64,000 nucleotides of DNA from Pantoea sp. Ep11b (GCF_040783975.1 NZ_CP160631.1:3720001-3784000); one strand, 5' to 3'. Positions 31,709 through 39,968 are shown, counted from the stretch's first letter. Program-made: numbers and translations. The notes: generated from the sequence alone by a model not told the origin.

Positions 31709-32290
31709 ATGCGCAAATCCACAATTGACTTTGAAATGGCAAGCGGTCCCGTCTTAGATCGGGTGATCACTGCGTACGGCTTTACATCAAAAATGATGCT
31801 TGCTGAGCATCTGGGCATGGCAGCCAGCAGCCTTTCAGGCAGATACAAACGCGGGGGTTTTCCTGCGGATATTGTTGTGCGATGCATTGCAGAAACAGGA
31901 GCAAGCCTTGAATGGTTAGCTACTGGAAATGGGAAGAAGTTCGATAGTGAGGAATTGGACGTTCTAAAGATGCCTAGACAAAAAATTGTCGATGGCCACC
32001 TTTATGACGCAGGGATTTTTATGCTTGATAAAGTCACGTTCTTGCAAGGCAAACCTGTTCCTACAGATCCGACATGCATTTTGGATGGCATTACCCAGTA
32101 TATTATTGATCGCCAATTTTCTGAGATTTACGATGATCAGTGGTTGGTTGAGATTGAGGGTAAAGTAGGCGTGCGAACTTTAACTCGTATACCAGTAAAG
32201 AAAGTACGTGTAAGCGGTGTAGGCATGGCATTTGATTGTGGCATTGATGAGATCAATGTCATTGGTCGAGTTGTTCTCACGATTAAATAA
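31709..32290 (+). CDS. P2/186-type CI repressor
   Basis: Lysogeny repressor of 193 residues. The N-terminal helix-turn-helix (VLDRVITAYGFTSKMMLAEHLGMAASSLSGRYKRG...) and the C-terminal oligomerisation domain (DDQWLVEIEGKVGVRTLTRIPVKKVRV...GVGMAFDCGIDEINVIGRVV) match 186 CI in order and length. It has no LexA-type self-cleavage site, as in 186. The start ATG at 31709 sits inside the operator cluster. It is followed two bases later by int, and int is abutted by the KAP ATPase, so the repressor, integrase and ATPase are likely one transcript that is on in the lysogen. Confidence 0.9.
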   Translation: MRKSTIDFEMASGPVLDRVITAYGFTSKMMLAEHLGMAASSLSGRYKRGGFPADIVVRCIAETGASLEWLATGNGKKFDSEELDVLKMPRQKIVDGHLYDAGIFMLDKVTFLQGKPVPTDPTCILDGITQYIIDRQFSEIYDDQWLVEIEGKVGVRTLTRIPVKKVRVSGVGMAFDCGIDEINVIGRVVLTIK

Positions 32291-32292
32291 TC

Positions 32293-33318
32293 ATGACAGT
32301 AAGAAAACTTCCCTCTGGTGATTGGGTTGCTGATTTCTATTCAGTTAACCGCAGCGATGGCAAACAAGGTAAGCGTGTTCGCAAAAAGTTTGCAACTAAA
32401 GGCGAGGCGCTTGCTTTTGAAAATTATACTCTCCAGCAATTAGAAGACTCTCCTTGGTTAGGAGATGGAAAAGATCGCCGCAGCCTTTCTGATCTTGTGT
32501 ATTTATGGTTTGAGCGCCATGGCGTTACATTACGTGATGGTTTGAAGCGTAAAACAACAATGCTATGGGCTGTCGAGTGCATGGGATCACCATTAGCTAC
32601 TGAGTTTAATGCTCAACTTTTTACTGCTTACAGAGCAAAAAGATTAGATGGCCAATTTGCTCGAACTAAACGTATCAGCAAAGTTTCGCCCAGAACTATG
32701 AATCTTGAACAAGCCTATTTTTTAGCAGTATTTAACGAGTTAAAGCGCTTAGGTGAGTGGTCTCCACCAAACCCTTTAGAAAATGTAAGACAATTTCGAA
32801 CTGAAGAAAGTGAAATGGCTTACTTAACACAAGACCAAATTGAATTGCTTTTAGAAGAATGTCGAAATAGCTCAGCTAAAGATTTAGAGTGCATTGTAAA
32901 AATTTTCCTTTTAACTGGTGCCCGTTGGAGTGAAGCGGAAACATTGAAGCGCTCGCAAATTTCCGAAGGGAAGATAACATTCGTAAAAACGAAAGGTAAA
33001 AGAAACCGAACCATTCCTGTAGAATCTTCATTTATTGAAACCCTTCCCAAAAAAAATGGAAATCTCTTCACCCCTTGCTATTATGCTTTTAAAAATGCCC
33101 TCAAACGCGCAGGAATAGAACTTCCATCAGGCCAGATGACTCATGTTTTAAGGCATACTTTTTCAAGCCACTTCATGATGAAAGGAGGTAATATATTAGT
33201 TTTACAGAGAATTCTTGGGCACACTGATATAAAAATGACAATGCGGTACGCTCATTTCTCCCCCGACCATCTTGAAGATACATTAAAATTTAATCCATTA
33301 TCTAATAAGGCTATATAA
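32293..33318 (+). CDS. int: P2-type tyrosine integrase
   Basis: Site-specific recombinase of 341 residues for insertion into ileX. The N-terminal arm-binding domain (residues 1-60, VRKKFATKGEALAFENYTLQ) and SAM-like core-binding domain resemble P2 Int. The catalytic domain has all key residues: R211 (TGARWSEAE), the beta-hairpin Lys region (VKTKGKRNRTIP), H284 and R287 (HVLRHTF), H310 (LGHTDIKMTM) and nucleophile Y319 (RYAHF). No truncation is evident. It begins two bases after the CI-like stop and its TAA is followed immediately by the ATG of the ATPase gene. P2-type Int usually needs IHF for insertion and Cox for excision. Confidence 0.95.
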   Translation: MTVRKLPSGDWVADFYSVNRSDGKQGKRVRKKFATKGEALAFENYTLQQLEDSPWLGDGKDRRSLSDLVYLWFERHGVTLRDGLKRKTTMLWAVECMGSPLATEFNAQLFTAYRAKRLDGQFARTKRISKVSPRTMNLEQAYFLAVFNELKRLGEWSPPNPLENVRQFRTEESEMAYLTQDQIELLLEECRNSSAKDLECIVKIFLLTGARWSEAETLKRSQISEGKITFVKTKGKRNRTIPVESSFIETLPKKNGNLFTPCYYAFKNALKRAGIELPSGQMTHVLRHTFSSHFMMKGGNILVLQRILGHTDIKMTMRYAHFSPDHLEDTLKFNPLSNKAI

Positions 33319-35124
33319 ATGGCACAGACCAATAATCCAGTAGATGAATATTTAAATTTTTACAACGCTCTCGAAAAACCGGGATTTGCTGTTTTAGTTC
33401 GAGGTGAGTGGGGGTCAGGTAAAACACATAAAATAAAAGAATTATTTCAAGAAAATATGTACTATGTCAGCCTTTTTGGTCTTACCAGCCAAAAAGAAAT
33501 TTACTCTTCTGTTTTTCTGTCAATGTTTCCTTTGAAAGCAAAAGCAAAAGGTTTTACAAGCTGGCTCAAGGAATCTTTAGATGGCTCTGAAGCATTAACC
33601 TTTGGTGCAGGTAATATTTTATCTGGGATCTCCGATGCACTAATTAAAGAAGAAGTAGCAAACGATAAAGTTATCGTTTTTGACGATCTAGAGAGGGCAG
33701 ACGTAGATATAAATGAAATACTAGGCGTCGTTAATAAATATGTAGAGCACCACTTATGTAAAGTAATCGTCATTGCACACGATGAAAAAGTTAATGAAAA
33801 ATTCAATGAAACTAAAGAAAAAGTTTTTGGCCAAATATTACAAGTAACACCTGACATAGTTAATACTTTGCATTTTTTCGCCTCAAACTGCGGCTCCCCA
33901 GCAGCCGCAAGAGAAATCCTTCCTTATATCCAAGATGTTTTTATTGCTTCAAAATGCCAATCTTTACGTATACTTAAGCATGTTTTGAATGATTGCCTGA
34001 GATTATATGACTGCCTTAACGCTGAACACCTAAAACATAAAGAATCCATCAAAAAATTATTTACTGTTTTCAGTGCATTCTCTATTAGCTTTCGTTCGGG
34101 AGTGATCAAAAAAGAGGATATGAATAATAGAGTACTTTCATTCGCCAATTCTCTTCGAGAGAAAAAAGATGTAGAACTGTCTAGTTATGAAAAAATGAAA
34201 GCTCGCTTTAAATCAGAGGCATTCAAAGTCGAGTTTGAAAGTACTATTGTCAGTGACGAAATTTTAGTAGATACGATATGCAATGGTTATTTTGACAAAA
34301 GAAAGATAATTAATCACTTGAACGACAGCCTTTATTTTTCATTACCAAAAGAATTTCCAAGCTGGAAAATATTAATAAACTTCGATGAGTTAGATGATCA
34401 TACCATTGCAGAAACAATAAAAAAATTACAAGAAGAAGAAAAAAGTTTTTCAATAACTGATGATGGGGACATTTTGCATACATTTTCGATGAAATGCCTG
34501 ATGGCTATTTCAGGGGAAATAAATAGCACCCCCTCAATCATTCTTCAAGAAACTAAAGATTACATTAACACCCTCTTAAGATGTGGAAGGCTTACACCAG
34601 AAGATAAAAACTTAAGGGAAAGTTATTCATACGATGACCATTCTCATGGTTATGGATATTGGGTAAGAGAAGAATACAAAACCGAATTCAATGAAATAAA
34701 AGAACACTTGAATGAATCAAAAAAAACCGCCCTTTTGAATGAATATCCCTCGATAGCAGGTGAGCTAATTTATGATCTAGAAAATAATATCGATTATTTT
34801 AAAATAAAAATATCACGCGACAGTAATAAACTAGGTATATATTCTCAGATACCTGTATTAACAGAAATAGCTCCAGAATTTTTTGTGGATAAATGGCTTG
34901 AACTGCCAGTATCTAACTGGACAAAAGTTAGAGAAGCATTGGAATATCGTTACGATACGGGAATGTTGCGAAACTCATTGGGGGCTGAAGTTAAATGGAT
35001 TACTGCCGTATGTTCAGCATTGGAATGTAAGGCGAACCAGTGCACAGGATTTAGTAAACTCAGAATTTCAAGGCTCAAACCCAAATTCGAACTGCCAGAA
35101 AGTGTCGCAAATGTGTCGCACTAG
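33319..35124 (+). CDS. KAP-type P-loop ATPase, putative defence cargo
   Basis: A 601-residue cytoplasmic P-loop NTPase. Walker A is GEWGSGKT (residues 29-36), Walker B VIVFDDLER (118-126) with Asp122/Asp123, and a sensor-like strand VIVIAHDEK follows (149-157). This arrangement is that of KAP/STAND-type ATPases. There are no transmembrane helices, unlike many KAP proteins. The rest (about 230-601) is AT-rich, helical and without a recognised domain, and may be a sensor or effector part. Its ATG directly abuts the int stop (TAA ATG), so translation is coupled to int and it is expressed with the repressor. The last codons contain the paired GTGTCGCA repeat. The location between int and the attachment site is where P2 carries old; an anti-phage role is inferred, not shown. 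Confidence 0.82.
   Translation: MAQTNNPVDEYLNFYNALEKPGFAVLVRGEWGSGKTHKIKELFQENMYYVSLFGLTSQKEIYSSVFLSMFPLKAKAKGFTSWLKESLDGSEALTFGAGNILSGISDALIKEEVANDKVIVFDDLERADVDINEILGVVNKYVEHHLCKVIVIAHDEKVNEKFNETKEKVFGQILQVTPDIVNTLHFFASNCGSPAAAREILPYIQDVFIASKCQSLRILKHVLNDCLRLYDCLNAEHLKHKESIKKLFTVFSAFSISFRSGVIKKEDMNNRVLSFANSLREKKDVELSSYEKMKARFKSEAFKVEFESTIVSDEILVDTICNGYFDKRKIINHLNDSLYFSLPKEFPSWKILINFDELDDHTIAETIKKLQEEEKSFSITDDGDILHTFSMKCLMAISGEINSTPSIILQETKDYINTLLRCGRLTPEDKNLRESYSYDDHSHGYGYWVREEYKTEFNEIKEHLNESKKTALLNEYPSIAGELIYDLENNIDYFKIKISRDSNKLGIYSQIPVLTEIAPEFFVDKWLELPVSNWTKVREALEYRYDTGMLRNSLGAEVKWITAVCSALECKANQCTGFSKLRISRLKPKFELPESVANVSH
35102..35120 (+). promoter_or_regulatory. Candidate integrase arm-type sites, right end
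   Basis: GTGTCGCA at 35102-35109 and 35113-35120, spaced by AAT, repeat the left-end pair in the same orientation. They encode the final residues (SVANVSH) of the ATPase, so the gene end and the recombination site are interlocked. Confidence 0.65.
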
Positions 35125-35215
35125 GTAAGGAACAAAGCCCTAAATAGCCTTACACTTACTTAATAATCGACTGATTTTACTATGAAAGCTCATAAAGACG
35201 CCATACATTATGGTT

Positions 35216-35263
35216 CTCATAATCGCTTGGTCGCTGGTTCAAACCCAGCAGGGGCCACCAAAT
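35216..35263 (+). repeat. Right attachment site (48-bp copy of the ileX 3' half)
   Basis: Identical to 28714-28761. It is the displaced 3' half of the original chromosomal ileX, from the anticodon loop to CCA, and is not a functional tRNA because the 5' half is missing. Confidence 0.95.
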
Positions 35264-35266
35264 AAA

Positions 35267-35303
35267 ACAAGGAGTTAGATGAGAAATCGTCTGACTCCTT
35301 TTT
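35267..35303 (+). terminator. Original chromosomal terminator of ileX
   Basis: AAGGAGTTAGA pairs with TCTGACTCCTT across a loop and is followed by TTTCTTT. It starts about four bases after the attR repeat, so before insertion it would have terminated ileX. Confidence 0.8.
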
Positions 35304-35500
35304 CTTTGGGCGCGAATCAGGTGATGTAGTGGGGGACGTAAGTGAATGGCTGGGTGACGTAAGTAGTGTGGGTTTAAATGTCTGCCTGGCCGGTGCCAGA
35401 AACCTGATTTCCTTTTTCGAAAAGCCTGACAGCCATCCTGATTCAATCATTAAGACAGCCTTATCTGAACCATCCCAGGATTGCAGGTCAAAAACAAGTT

Positions 35501-36100
35501 ATGAGTTTCGATGATTCCATTCAGCAACTGCGTAATGAGCAACTTGCGCGCCGGTCAGATACAGAACGCTACATCAGTGTTAAAGCTCTTTTTGAACAGC
35601 TCAAACAGCGTTATCCAGATCAGAGCTACAACGCCCTGTGCCTTTTAACGCTGAAAAAGTATCGACGTTCAGAGCATCAACCTTCGCTTTATTGGTTCAG
35701 ATATGAAAGCTGGTATGACACTCCACCCGTTGCCCCATACCAGCTCCTGGATAAACATGGCGCGCCAAACATTGGTGCTCCTGACTATTATCCTAATGCC
35801 GAGGCGGCACTGCGGGCGGTAAGTGATGAGGTCATGAATATTGATAAGCTGGCTGATTATGGTTTTCTGCGGACAGAAATTGCTGACACGCCTGGAGTTC
35901 CGCTTGATACTGCAAGGCCAGAAGCACTGATGTTTGAACAAGATACACTGGATTTGAAAGCTGAAAACGTGGCACTAAAAGGAAAAATTGAGGCGCTGGA
36001 AAAACGTCTGGCTGCCCCTATAGAGAAAGCCGCCCGCCAGTATCTGTTTAACTTTCCCATTGGGCTTTTTGACCCAATGTTGATTAAACCCTGGATGTGA
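35501..36100 (+). CDS. Hypothetical protein with C-terminal coiled coil
   Basis: A 199-residue protein that I do not recognise. Residues 1-80 are charged and rich in Arg, Tyr and Gln (VKALFEQLKQRYPDQSYNAL; LYWFRYESWYDTPP). A short coiled coil (LDLKAENVALKGKIEALEKRL, about residues 150-170) precedes a Pro/Phe-rich end (FNFPIGLFDPMLIKPWM). No signal peptide or membrane segment is seen. The ribosome site is weak. It lies about 240 bases beyond the right attachment site, in chromosomal DNA that replaces the yqjH side of the E. coli map. The length is reasonable for a real gene, but a truncated relic cannot be excluded. Confidence 0.55.
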   Translation: MSFDDSIQQLRNEQLARRSDTERYISVKALFEQLKQRYPDQSYNALCLLTLKKYRRSEHQPSLYWFRYESWYDTPPVAPYQLLDKHGAPNIGAPDYYPNAEAALRAVSDEVMNIDKLADYGFLRTEIADTPGVPLDTARPEALMFEQDTLDLKAENVALKGKIEALEKRLAAPIEKAARQYLFNFPIGLFDPMLIKPWM

Positions 36101-36572
36101 TTGTTCAAGGCTGTCGCTGAAGAATATGATCATGAATTCTGATCACTGGATAATGATCAAAAGCGTTGAACGGTAAACAATGCAATGATCAGAATTTGAA
36201 AACGCTAACATCAGCTTTCGTATATAAAATGCACATGCTTTGGCTGGCGTGGAAAAGACATACACCTTGTGTTTTAACTTAGTGAACCGCTCTGGAAATG
36301 AGCGGCAGTTAGCACTACAGGCGCTTGATGATGAAATGCCCGGCTTTGCATACGACTGTGCGTCTACATAAGGCAGTAAGCTGTTGGTAGTGAAAAACTC
36401 TGAGGCGAAGTTCACAGACCTACTGCCCGTTGATTAAAACATTATGGTGTCAGTGATTCCTTGCAAAATTCCACTATTCGCTCTCAGAAGATGTACCCGG
36501 TTGAAAGTCCGCTTTGTGCCAGAAGCGGACGTTGTTGAGTTCACACAGCATGAACTCATGAAAACAGGAACG
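36101..36572. other. Gene-free gap with inverted repeat before arsH
   Basis: About 470 bases without a supported gene. It contains a perfect 11-bp inverted repeat (AATTCTGATCA, 36135-36145; TGATCAGAATT, 36186-36196), fragments that read like decayed coding sequence near 36290-36440, and the left copy of the repeat that flanks the arsenic genes. Confidence 0.45.
36509..36534 (+). repeat. Degenerate direct repeat, left of the ars cluster
   Basis: The 26-base sequence beginning CCGCTTTGTGCCAGAAG matches 24 of 26 bases with 39524-39549. The two copies bracket arsH-arsRBC in the same orientation. Confidence 0.65.
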
Positions 36573-37271
36573 TCATATTTTGTCTTGATTAACGCGGGAT
36601 GAAAGCTCCTCATGGCTCTCTTTTCGTTCACTGTAGCGATCGGCAAGGTAACCGGTCTGTCCCTTCAGTATGAGGGTAATTTTAAACAACTCTTCGGCGA
36701 CATCGACGATACGATCGTACCAGGACGAGGGTTTCATTCTCCCGTTCTCATCAAATTCCTGCCATGCTTTGGCAACTGAAGACTGGTTGGGGATCGTAAA
36801 CATCCGCATCCAGCGTCCCAGAATTCGCATCTGGTTCACGGCGTTGAAAGATTGCGAACCGCCGCACACCTGCATGACCGCCAGAGTTTTTCCCTGGGAT
36901 GGGCGAATGGCTCCTTCGCTTAAGGGAATCCAGTCGATTTGTGCCTTCATCACGGCACTCATTGCCCCATGCCGCTCCGGGGAACTCCACACCATCCCGT
37001 CACACCACCTGACCAACCCGCGCAACTCGGTGACTTTTGGGTGCGTATCCGGGGCGTCGTCCGGCAGGGGTAAACCTGAAGGGTTAAACAGTCTGACTTC
37101 CGCTCCCATCGCCTCCAGCAGGCGACCTGCTTCTTCTGCTGTAAAACGACTGTAAGAACGCTCTCTTACCGAGCCATACAGAATCAGAATGCGTGGCGGC
37201 TCATGGAGCTGCAGACGTTCAGCAATATGCTGATCGAAGCAATCAGCGTTCAGGGCAGGAAAGTGCTCCAT
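36573..37271 (-). CDS. arsH: Arsenical resistance protein ArsH (NADPH-dependent FMN reductase)
   Basis: Flavoprotein that oxidises trivalent organoarsenicals such as methylarsenite. The 232-residue product has the flavodoxin-like FMN-binding motif [13 protein letters not shown] (near residues 31-43) and the signatures [20 protein letters not shown] and [15 protein letters not shown] of ArsH. The ATG at 37271 follows GGAG by about seven bases; an upstream in-frame ATG at 37313 is less likely. It is divergent from arsR across 86 bases containing a probable ArsR operator, so both sides should be arsenite-inducible. Confidence 0.93.
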   Translation of the reverse strand: MEHFPALNADCFDQHIAERLQLHEPPRILILYGSVRERSYSRFTAEEAGRLLEAMGAEVRLFNPSGLPLPDDAPDTHPKVTELRGLVRWCDGMVWSSPERHGAMSAVMKAQIDWIPLSEGAIRPSQGKTLAVMQVCGGSQSFNAVNQMRILGRWMRMFTIPNQSSVAKAWQEFDENGRMKPSSWYDRIVDVAEELFKITLILKGQTGYLADRYSERKESHEELSSRVNQDKI

Positions 37272-37311
37272 TTTTTCTCCTTCGGGTGGCTCTGGTGATT
37301 TCAAAATAAAC

Positions 37312-37333
37312 ACATATGATTTAACATATATGT
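37312..37333. promoter_or_regulatory. Candidate ArsR operator between arsH and arsR
   Basis: ACATAT (37312-37317) is inverted as ATATGT (37328-37333) with a ten-base spacer in an AT-rich divergent promoter region. A related CACATACACATA stretch lies at about 37688-37699, just upstream of arsB. ArsR-family proteins bind such AT-rich inverted repeats. Confidence 0.55.
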
Positions 37334-37357
37334 ATTCTAAAGAGAACGGAGTAATAA

Positions 37358-37678
37358 ATGCTACAGCCTGTTCAGCTTTTTAAAATCCTGTCGGATGAAA
37401 CCCGGCTCGCAATTGTCATGCTTCTCCGGGAGTCGGGCGAACTGTGCGTATGCGATATATGTGCGGCTACCACTGAATCACAGCCTAAAGTTTCCCGTCA
37501 CATGGCTATCCTGCGTGAGGCTGAACTGGTACTGGACCGCCGGGAAGGGAAATGGATTCACTATCGTCTCTCACCGCACATGCCTGCATGGGCCGGCGAG
37601 ACGATAACGACGGCATGGCACTGCCTGCGCGATGATGTGCGTGAACGACTGGAAAAATCCGCATGTACTTCTTGCTGA
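37358..37678 (+). CDS. arsR: Arsenite-responsive repressor ArsR
   Basis: ArsR/SmtB-family winged-helix repressor of 106 residues. The arsenite-binding cysteines are in ELCVCDIC (C30, C32, C35), as in the plasmid R773/E. coli type. The recognition helix [21 protein letters not shown] and the wing [12 protein letters not shown] are clear. It releases DNA on binding As(III) or Sb(III). First gene of arsRBC, 45 bases before arsB, and divergent from arsH. No arsD or arsA is present, so this is the three-gene version in which ArsB works without the ArsA ATPase. Confidence 0.96.
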   Translation: MLQPVQLFKILSDETRLAIVMLLRESGELCVCDICAATTESQPKVSRHMAILREAELVLDRREGKWIHYRLSPHMPAWAGETITTAWHCLRDDVRERLEKSACTSC

Positions 37679-37723
37679 CAAGCTTAATCACATACACATA
37701 AGCATATATAAAGGAGTCTGAAA

Positions 37724-39013
37724 ATGTTTCTGGCAGGAAGTATCTTTATACTCACGCTGGTCCTGGTCATCTGGCAGCCCAGAGGCCTCAGCATTGGCTG
37801 GAGCGCAAGTATCGGAGCCGCGCTGGCGCTGGGAACGGGAGTCATCCACTTTGAAGATATCCCTGTCGTCTGGAATATCGTCTGGAATGCAACAGCGGCG
37901 TTCATTGCGGTAATCGTCATCAGCCTGCTGCTCGATGAGTCTGGTTTCTTTGAATGGGCCGCACTGCATGTTTCCCGCTGGGGTAACGGGCGCGGTCGCC
38001 TGTTGTTTACGTGGATAGTGCTGCTTGGCGCTGCTGTTGCTGCGCTGTTTGCTAACGACGGTGCAGCACTGATACTGACACCGATTGTGATTGCGATGCT
38101 GCTCGCTCTGGGGTTCAGCCAGGGAACGACACTGGCATTTGTCATGGCTGCAGGATTCATCGCTGATACCGCCAGCCTGCCGCTGATTGTCTCTAACCTG
38201 GTAAATATTGTCTCGGCGGATTTCTTTGGCCTGGGCTTTACGCAGTACGCCTCGGTGATGGTTCCTGTGAATCTGGCAGCCATTGCTGCCACGCTGGTCA
38301 TGCTGCATCTCTTCTTCCGCCGCGATATCCCTGCCAGATATGACGTCTCACTGCTGAAGACTCCTGGCAGTGCGATTAAGGATCCTGCGACGTTCGGGGC
38401 TGGCTGGATTGTTCTGCTGTTCCTGCTGGTCGGTTTCTTTGTTCTTGAGCCGCTGGGGATCCCTGTCAGCGCTATAGCAGCAGTTGGCGCAGCGGTGCTG
38501 TTCGTGGTGGCAAAGAGGGGCCAGGCCATTAATACCGGGAAAGTGCTTCGTGGTGCGCCCTGGCAGATCGTGATTTTCTCGCTGGGTATGTATCTGGTCG
38601 TCTATGGCCTGCGTAATGCCGGACTCACTGAGTATCTTTCTGCCGTACTCAATATGCTGGCAGACAACGGTTTATGGGCCGCCACGTTCGGCACAGGCTT
38701 CCTGACTGCCTTCATGTCGTCGGTGATGAACAATATGCCGACGGTGCTGATTGGTGCGCTGTCCATTGACGGGAGTACTGCGACTGGCGTCGTCAGAGAA
38801 GCAATGATTTACGCCAATGTGATTGGCTGCGATTTAGGTCCCAAAATTACCCCAATCGGGAGTCTGGCAACCCTGCTGTGGCTGCATGTACTGGCACAGA
38901 AAAACATGAGCATTACCTGGGGATATTACTTCCGGACAGGCATAATTATGACCCTGCCGGTGCTGTTCGTCACTCTGGCCGCGCTGGTATGGCGGCTCTC
39001 TATCACTTTGTAA
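37724..39013 (+). CDS. arsB: Arsenite/antimonite efflux permease ArsB
   Basis: Inner-membrane H+-coupled antiporter that expels As(OH)3 and Sb(OH)3. The 429-residue protein begins [28 protein letters not shown] (in parts), as in E. coli ArsB, and has about twelve hydrophobic segments. Family blocks seen include [54 protein letters not shown] and [21 protein letters not shown]. It is preceded by an AT-rich stretch with AAAGGAG and followed 12 bases later by arsC. Confidence 0.97.
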   Translation: MFLAGSIFILTLVLVIWQPRGLSIGWSASIGAALALGTGVIHFEDIPVVWNIVWNATAAFIAVIVISLLLDESGFFEWAALHVSRWGNGRGRLLFTWIVLLGAAVAALFANDGAALILTPIVIAMLLALGFSQGTTLAFVMAAGFIADTASLPLIVSNLVNIVSADFFGLGFTQYASVMVPVNLAAIAATLVMLHLFFRRDIPARYDVSLLKTPGSAIKDPATFGAGWIVLLFLLVGFFVLEPLGIPVSAIAAVGAAVLFVVAKRGQAINTGKVLRGAPWQIVIFSLGMYLVVYGLRNAGLTEYLSAVLNMLADNGLWAATFGTGFLTAFMSSVMNNMPTVLIGALSIDGSTATGVVREAMIYANVIGCDLGPKITPIGSLATLLWLHVLAQKNMSITWGYYFRTGIIMTLPVLFVTLAALVWRLSITL

Positions 39014-39025
39014 TGAGATACTGAT

Positions 39026-39451
39026 ATGAGCAACATTACTATCTATCACAACCCGGCCTGTGGTACTTCACGTAACACGCTGGAGATGATCCATAATAGC
39101 GGCACCGAACCAACAATTATTTATTATCTCGATACGCCACCGACACGAGAAGAGCTTACCAGGCTGATTTCAGAAATGGGGATTTCTGTACGTGCATTAC
39201 TGCGTAGGAATGTTGAGCCTTATGAGCAATTGGGTCTGGATGAAGATAAATTTTCTGATGCGCAATTGATCGATTTTATGCTTCAGCACCCGATCCTGAT
39301 TAACAGGCCGGTAGTAGTATCACCGTTAGGGACACGACTTTGCCGTCCCTCAGAAATTGTGCTGGATATTCTCCCTGAAGGTCAGAAAGGTTCTTTCACC
39401 AAAGAGGATGGAGAAAAGGTGACTGATGAGGCAGGAAGACGGTTTAAGTAA
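39026..39451 (+). CDS. arsC: Arsenate reductase (glutaredoxin-dependent)
   Basis: Reduces arsenate to arsenite with glutathione and glutaredoxin, feeding ArsB. The 141 residues are nearly those of E. coli ArsC. The catalytic Cys12 lies in NPACGTSRNTLEM. The anion-binding arginines sit in RALLRRN (near 60), ILINRPVV (near 94) and GTRLCRPSE (near 107). Last gene of arsRBC. Downstream sequence shows a flanking repeat, not more arsenic genes. Confidence 0.97.
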   Translation: MSNITIYHNPACGTSRNTLEMIHNSGTEPTIIYYLDTPPTREELTRLISEMGISVRALLRRNVEPYEQLGLDEDKFSDAQLIDFMLQHPILINRPVVVSPLGTRLCRPSEIVLDILPEGQKGSFTKEDGEKVTDEAGRRFK

Positions 39452-39523
39452 CCTGGCTAGTTCACATTAGCGGACACCGGGCGTCCGCTCCTCGCTCTTA
39501 GCGGACCTTTGCCTGCTCGCAGA

Positions 39524-39549
39524 CCGCTTTGTGCCATAAGCTGACGTTG
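39524..39549 (+). repeat. Degenerate direct repeat, right of the ars cluster
   Basis: Matches 36509-36534 at 24 of 26 bases. Upstream of it (39470-39510) are further GCGGAC/GTCCGC inverted motifs typical of dispersed enterobacterial intergenic repeats. Confidence 0.6.
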
Positions 39550-39723
39550 CTCACATCCAGGTATGCTTGTTCACGGGGAAAAATGGTTTGAGCCGCTGTT
39601 AGAAACACTCTATTACCGGCTCTTAAGGTTTATGAAGTTATCAGCTTCCCCGCTGCTGGCAAAGTTACCTCGCCCACATAACATGGTGCTATATTTACAG
39701 CTGCTTCGTTCATCGGAGGAGTT

Positions 39724-39924
39724 ATGGATTCGGGCGATGATGACAATAAAAAAGCATTAGAGCTCATTGGTAGCATTATTCGCAGGCTGCTCAGCCAGAA
39801 AGCCATGGCACGGAAGGATGATCTGATAAGTGCACTAGAGCTTCTGAGCAAGAGCACCATTGACAACCAGGTGCGGGAAACCAGCATAAGAGCAATTCAG
39901 ACGCTGCGTCAGCGGGTGCATTGA
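39724..39924 (+). CDS. Small YmgB/AriR-like protein
   Basis: A 66-residue helical protein (ALELIGSIIRRLLSQ ... RETSIRAIQTLRQRV). A strong Shine-Dalgarno GGAGGAG lies just ahead of the ATG, which supports it as a real gene. The two-helix pattern with a basic C-terminus resembles the YmgB/AriR/YcgZ connector family, which links the BluR/Rcs pathway to biofilm and acid resistance, but the match is by pattern only. A possible second member lies nearby on the opposite strand at 39969-40247. Confidence 0.6.
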   Translation: MDSGDDDNKKALELIGSIIRRLLSQKAMARKDDLISALELLSKSTIDNQVRETSIRAIQTLRQRVH

Positions 39925-39968
39925 ACTGGTGAGGCGGGATATACCCGGTGCATTGAATATTCCAAAAA

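Larger units (their letters stand above)
28714..35263 (+). mobile_element. 6.5-kb P2/186-type prophage remnant inserted in ileX
   Basis: The segment between two perfect 48-bp copies of the ileX 3' half is clearly AT-richer than its surroundings. It encodes, left to right, a PIN-like putative nuclease (plus), CII-like and Cox-like regulators (minus), CI repressor, tyrosine integrase and a KAP-type ATPase (plus). The CII, Cox/Apl, CI and Int proteins and their divergent layout are those of P2/186-like phages. All replication, head, tail and lysis genes are absent. The integrase side retains both flanking repeats and probable arm sites, so excision looks possible. It is best read as a minimal integrative element with two cargo genes. 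Confidence 0.9.

Noticed and set aside
35216..35260. A second tRNA-Ile gene
   Set aside because: Only the 3' half from the anticodon loop onward is present; there is no D arm or 5' acceptor strand. It is the displaced attachment copy.
35217..35450. Minus-strand open frame of 77 codons ending in LVAPAGFEPATKRL
   Set aside because: This is the well-known spurious frame made by reading a tRNA 3' half backwards; it runs through the right attachment repeat.
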